This document shows positions 6,644-9,668 of a stretch of 9,668 nucleotides of DNA, piece after piece. The notes beneath the pieces are model-generated. The model ran no database searches, was not told the DNA's origin, and worked only from the letters and a program-made list of their open reading frames with translations. Numbering within the stretch: the stretch's first letter is position 1; each line of letters starts with the position of its first letter. This DNA comes from Bdellovibrionales bacterium (GTDB lineage: Bacteria > Bdellovibrionota > Bdellovibrionia > Bdellovibrionales > JAMPXM01): contig SXSP01000216.1 in NCBI GenBank assembly GCA_005792225.1, forward strand, positions 1-9,668, in the 5' to 3' direction. The position numbers and the translations under genes were made by a program.

Positions 6644-6675
6644 CCGTCGAATCATCTCCATATGATCTTCGACGG
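6644..6675. promoter_or_regulatory. Strong hairpin between PAP2 and epimerase genes
   Basis: CCGTCGAA (6644-6651) pairs perfectly with TTCGACGG (6668-6675). Inside, TCAT (6652-6655) pairs with ATGA (6662-6665), leaving a 6-nt loop and a 2-nt bulge. No T-run follows on either strand, so it is not a standard intrinsic terminator. It ends 13 nt before the ribosome binding site of the epimerase gene. An upstream GATCAT (6621-6626) could pair instead with ATGATC (6662-6667), so two exclusive folds are possible. Confidence 0.5.
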
Positions 6676-6699
6676 AAAACGGCTCTTCGGGGAGGACGG

Positions 6700-7683
6700 A
6701 TGAAAGTACTGGTGACCGGCGCGACTGGATTTCTCGGAGGATGGCTCGTTCGTCGTTTGTTAGATGAAGGTAACGAAGTCCGCATCATCAAACGCCCCAA
6801 GAGCAGCCTCGATGAAATCGAAGGCCTTCCCTTGGAGATCGTCCCCGGCGACGTGACGGATGAAAAGAGCATCGCCGAAGCTTGTCGCGGAATCGATTCG
6901 GTTTTTCACCTTGCTGGCCTCATCGCTTACACGAAAACTCAGCGAGCGGCCATGGAGCAAGTCAATGTCGCCGGCACCGCTCACGTTCTTCGAGCCTGCC
7001 GCGATTCGGGCGTTCGGAGGCTCGTTCACCTCAGCTCCGTCGTCGCGATCGGCGCGAGCTTCGATGGACGTCAGCCCCTTAATGAAGAATCGAAATTCAA
7101 TGTTGGTCATCTTGACCTCGGTTACTTCGAAACCAAACACAAGGCCGAGATCCTCGTGAAAGAGGCCGTGGTGCGTGGTGATGTCGATGCCGTTATGATC
7201 AATCCATCCACCATCTACGGCCGCGCCGACGCAAAAAAAGGAAGCCGCAAGACCCAGCTGAAGGTCGCTCAAGGAAAGTTTCCGGTCTACCCGCCCGGTG
7301 GTGTGAATGTCGTTGCCGTTGAAGATGTCGTGGATGGCATCATGGCGGCCTGGAGAAAAGGACGCACCGGCGAGCGCTACATCATGAGCGGAGAAAACCT
7401 CCTTTTGAAAGACGTATTCGAGATGATCGCGCGCGCTTCGGGCGTAAAGCCTCCGTCCATAGGCCTCCCGAAAGCTGCCGTCTTCGCGATAGGAAAAGTC
7501 GGCGACGTCATGGAATCCATGGGTCGCAAAGGACCACTCAATACCGAGAACGCATGGACCGCCGTCTTGTACCACTGGTTCGATTCAGAAAAGGCCCAGC
7601 GAGAATTCGGGATGAAGTTCAAACCCGCGAGTCACGCGATTGAACAGAGTGTTCGCTGGATGAAAGAGAATCATCTCGCGTAA
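6700..7683 (+). CDS. NAD(P)-dependent epimerase/dehydratase (extended SDR)
   Basis: This 327-aa enzyme is an extended short-chain dehydrogenase/reductase of the group annotated as dihydroflavonol-4-reductase-like or HpnA-like sugar epimerase. It begins MKVLVTGATGFLGG, the nucleotide-binding TGxxGxxG motif (6-13). GDVTD (50-54) supplies the adenine-binding acid, LSSV (111-114) the active-site Ser, and Y142-x3-K146 the catalytic pair. NPSTIYG (168-174) is typical of this group. The start at 6700 is chosen because GGGGAGGA ends 3 nt upstream and the fold starts at once; an ATG at 6637 would add 21 residues that overlap the hairpin sequence and do not fit the family. The substrate is not known. 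HpnA itself sits in hopanoid clusters, and no hopanoid gene is visible here. It converges on the permease gene with only 2 bp between stop codons. Confidence 0.9.
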   Translation: MKVLVTGATGFLGGWLVRRLLDEGNEVRIIKRPKSSLDEIEGLPLEIVPGDVTDEKSIAEACRGIDSVFHLAGLIAYTKTQRAAMEQVNVAGTAHVLRACRDSGVRRLVHLSSVVAIGASFDGRQPLNEESKFNVGHLDLGYFETKHKAEILVKEAVVRGDVDAVMINPSTIYGRADAKKGSRKTQLKVAQGKFPVYPPGGVNVVAVEDVVDGIMAAWRKGRTGERYIMSGENLLLKDVFEMIARASGVKPPSIGLPKAAVFAIGKVGDVMESMGRKGPLNTENAWTAVLYHWFDSEKAQREFGMKFKPASHAIEQSVRWMKENHLA

Positions 7684-7685
7684 GC

Positions 7686-8558
7686 TCAGAGTTCAACGTC
7701 CTGATTAATCGCGCGCGGAGCCGTGATTTTTCGGGCGAAAAAGACGAGCACGATGAGGGTCGCGACGTACGGTACGATTTGAACGAACTGGTTCGGTACA
7801 CTCAAGTCGCCGATCTTTTGTCCTTGAAGCTGCATTTGCAGAGCATCCGTAAATGCAAAAAACACGCAGGCGAAGAATGTCGGAATTGGCTTCCATGCTC
7901 CGAAGATCAAAGCCGCGAGCGCGATGAAGCCACGACCCGCGGCCATGTCGCGGATAAACTGATTCCCCTGGCAGAGACTCAGATACACCCCGCCCAATCC
8001 GGTCATCAGGCTTCCTTCGACGACGGCTCTAAATCTTACGAGTTTGTAGTTCACTCCTTGAGTTGCTAATGCAGCCGGATTTTCACCCGCGGCCGTTACG
8101 CGTAAGCCATGTCGCGTGAAACGGAAGAGATATTCGAGCAATCCGATGAACAAAACGCCGATCACCAAAAACGCAACCGGCTTCGTAAATGTTAGCTCAA
8201 TCGGGACGGCAGGAGTTGAGCCCGTCATCTCAAACAGCGCTTTGCAAATAACGGGAATGAGACCGACCGCCAAAAGGTTGAAGCCCGTACCAATGACAAT
8301 CTGATCGCCGCGTCCCCAAATGCAAATCGCCGCGAAGATTGCACCTACGACGCCAGAGGCGAGGATCCCGGCGGCAGCTCCTAACCAAAGATTGCCCACG
8401 AGGAATGTCACCGCGGCTCCCGCGAACGCTGAGAAGAGAAGATTCGCTTCGAGAGCGATGTTCGCGATTCCACTTCTTTCACTTAAGAGGCCGCCGTAAG
8501 CCGCGAACAAGATCGGCACCATCAACCGGGCCGTGCTCATGAGAAGATCGAGAATCAT
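7686..8558 (-). CDS. ABC transporter permease, nucleoside/simple-sugar type (NupQ-like)
   Basis: This 290-aa integral membrane protein is the second permease of an ABC importer in the RbsC-like branch_permease family. Seen motifs are LLSERSGIANIALEANLL (24-41), the cytoplasmic coupling loop with AAGENPAALATQGVN (156-170), and MAAGRGFIALAALIFGAW (205-222). These closely follow Bacillus NupQ and related permeases that import nucleosides with a BmpA-type lipoprotein. About eight hydrophobic segments are apparent. The ATG overlaps the stop of the upstream permease in ATGA, and GGAGG lies 4 nt before it, so the two subunits are translationally coupled as expected for a 1:1 heterodimer. It is the last gene of the operon, and no hairpin terminator is visible in the 2-bp gap beyond it. 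Nucleoside specificity is inferred from family. Confidence 0.92.
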   Translation of the reverse strand: MILDLLMSTARLMVPILFAAYGGLLSERSGIANIALEANLLFSAFAGAAVTFLVGNLWLGAAAGILASGVVGAIFAAICIWGRGDQIVIGTGFNLLAVGLIPVICKALFEMTGSTPAVPIELTFTKPVAFLVIGVLFIGLLEYLFRFTRHGLRVTAAGENPAALATQGVNYKLVRFRAVVEGSLMTGLGGVYLSLCQGNQFIRDMAAGRGFIALAALIFGAWKPIPTFFACVFFAFTDALQMQLQGQKIGDLSVPNQFVQIVPYVATLIVLVFFARKITAPRAINQDVEL

Positions 8559-9613
8559 TTCGCCTCCCGCTTCGCGCGCAAGTTCGAAATCCAGCTGGAA
8601 ATCCCCACGTGACTCGCAACCGCCAGCACGATGAGCGCCTGAATCACCGTCGCAAGATCCCTGGAAACCTTGTCGGTATCAAGATCGAGATCCAGAGCCC
8701 CCTTCGTCAGAATGCCGAACAAGAGCGCCGCGAGCACGATCCCCAAGGGTGAGTTGCGTCCCAAGAGCGCAACCGCGATGCCGACAAAGCCCGCGTTTGC
8801 CGTAAAGCCCTCGCGGGTTTTCATGGCAAAGCCCAAGACCGGGCTCAACGCCGCGAGCCCCGCAAGTCCGCCCGAAACGAACATCGCGATGATCGTCTGA
8901 CGATCCATGCTGATGCCCGCGCGACGCCCCACTTCGGGCGCACCGCCAGCCATCTTCTGATAAAAACCAAGGCGCGTTTTTGAGAAAATGAAGCCGTAAA
9001 CAAAAACAAGGATAAGGGCAAAAACAAAGCTCCAGTTAAGCGGGCTCATTCCACCGATGAAGCTCATGGACGGAATCTGGTAACCACCACCCACAACCGC
9101 CGTCTCTGGAACTTGCGACTCAGGATTCTTTAAAACCGAGAGAATAAAGAAACTGGAGAGTCCGTACGCAATGAAGTTCAGTAAGATCGTTGACAAGACT
9201 TCGTGACAGCCGCGCTTGGCCTTGATCCAACCGGCCAACGCACCCCAAATACCTCCGGCGAAAAACGCCGCCAACGCAGCAAGCGGAAGCGCTACAAACC
9301 AAGGAAGCGACGGAAAAAGAATTCCGACTGCCGCCATCGCGACGCCACCTAAGGACATTTGTCCTTCAGCACCAATGTTAAAAAGACCCGCTCGAAAGGC
9401 CCAGGCTACGGCGAGCCCCGTAAGAAGGAGCGGACTGGCGTAGTAAAGTGAATACCCGATCTGGGTGGGCGAACCCAAGGCCCCGCTGAGCATGACGTTA
9501 AAAACGTGAATTGGACTTTCACCCAAGAGACCCGCGACTCCGAGTGCGACCATGAAACCAAAGATCAGGGCGAGAAGCGGAATCAGCCACTTGTCCAATT
9601 GACCCTTAAGCAT
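8555..9613 (-). CDS. ABC transporter permease, nucleoside/simple-sugar type (NupP-like)
   Basis: This 352-aa integral membrane protein is the first, longer permease of the same importer. It has the family motifs AWAFRAGLFNIGAEGQM (70-86), RGCHEVLSTILLNFIAYGL (134-152; the usual form is NEVISTIMLNYIA), a cytoplasmic loop RLGFYQKMAGGAPEVGRRAGI (214-234), and a C-terminal GFVGIAVALLGRNSPLG (275-291). A periplasmic segment around 161-190 separates two membrane blocks, as in the NupP/YufP group. Its start codon lies inside the end of the upstream ATPase frame with an 8-bp overlap (ATGCTTAA), and its own stop overlaps the next permease by 4 bp, so ATPase, permease and permease form a tightly coupled operon. 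GGGGGCG about 6 nt before the ATG may serve as the ribosome binding site. The Asn-to-His change in the NEV motif is a small departure from the usual sequence. Confidence 0.92.
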   Translation of the reverse strand: MLKGQLDKWLIPLLALIFGFMVALGVAGLLGESPIHVFNVMLSGALGSPTQIGYSLYYASPLLLTGLAVAWAFRAGLFNIGAEGQMSLGGVAMAAVGILFPSLPWFVALPLAALAAFFAGGIWGALAGWIKAKRGCHEVLSTILLNFIAYGLSSFFILSVLKNPESQVPETAVVGGGYQIPSMSFIGGMSPLNWSFVFALILVFVYGFIFSKTRLGFYQKMAGGAPEVGRRAGISMDRQTIIAMFVSGGLAGLAALSPVLGFAMKTREGFTANAGFVGIAVALLGRNSPLGIVLAALLFGILTKGALDLDLDTDKVSRDLATVIQALIVLAVASHVGISSWISNLRAKREAK

Positions 9614-9668
9614 TCTGCGCCCCCGTCATGGCCGCACCAATTTTCATCCGATCGAATTGAGATCGCTC
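9606..9668 (-). CDS. C-terminal end of probable ABC transporter ATPase (partial, NupO-like)
   Basis: An open frame enters from the right edge and encodes 20 residues ending DRMKIGAAMTGAQNA before TAA. The pattern of Ile-Gly, two small or hydrophobic residues, then Met-x-Gly near the C-terminus resembles the IGLLMxG tail of the sugar/nucleoside ABC ATPases normally encoded directly before these permeases. The 8-bp overlap with the permease start supports a genuine upstream partner. The catalytic motifs are outside the window, so identity rests on context and this short tail. Confidence 0.6.
   Translation of the reverse strand, partial: ERSQFDRMKIGAAMTGAQNA

Noticed and set aside
6637..6699. 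Extended N-terminus of the epimerase
   Set aside because: The extra 21 residues are encoded by the hairpin region, and the canonical MKVLVTGATG start has a strong ribosome binding site.
6760..7575. Minus-strand open frame of 271 codons
   Set aside because: It is antisense to the epimerase gene. The plus-strand protein has all SDR motifs, whereas this frame has none of any family and no ribosome binding site evident.

Overview
The window looks like chromosome from a flagellated Gram-negative bacterium, most likely of the Bdellovibrio lineage (Bdellovibrionota). Three things suggest this: an flbD-motA-motB stator cluster with short (about 250-aa) MotA and MotB forms, Sec-exported proteins with no obvious family, and by eye a mid-50s percent GC content. 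This placement is inference. A spirochaete or another former delta-proteobacterium is possible, and no rRNA or universal marker gene is present to settle it. I see no mobile element, tRNA, rRNA or CRISPR array.

Layout. 1-262: a decaying tandem array of seven units of 36-39 bp, most carrying a conserved short hairpin, probably running in from beyond the left edge. 201-320: a very C-rich, T-poor tract. 491-3658 (+): a 1055-aa exported protein of unknown function with a Gln/Ala-rich N-terminus and eight cysteines. 3749-4204 (+): a 151-aa exported Lys/Glu-rich protein, also unknown, behind a 16-bp palindrome. 4235-4256: a GC-rich hairpin serving as a shared terminator. 4257-5980 (-): the compact operon flbD-motA-motB, transcribed leftward. 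6039-6614 (+): a PAP2 lipid phosphatase, divergent from flbD. 6644-6675: a hairpin. 6700-7683 (+): an NAD(P)-dependent extended-SDR epimerase/reductase. 7686-9668 (-): the distal part of an ABC transporter operon, with the last 20 residues of a probable ATPase followed by two overlapping permeases of the nucleoside (Nup/BmpA-linked) type.

How the genes fit together. MotA and MotB form the ion-conducting stator that drives the flagellum, and FlbD is the small accessory protein usually encoded beside them. PAP2 and the SDR enzyme are co-oriented and may act in envelope lipid or isoprenoid-linked metabolism, but only their position links them. The two permeases form the heterodimeric membrane channel of an importer; its ATPase is cut by the right edge and its binding protein is not visible. 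If the organism is a predator or scavenger, nucleoside uptake would make sense, but the substrate is inferred from family only.

The least explained parts are the hairpin repeat array with the C-rich tract after it, and the two unknown exported proteins. Nothing here amounts to a demonstrable new biological system.
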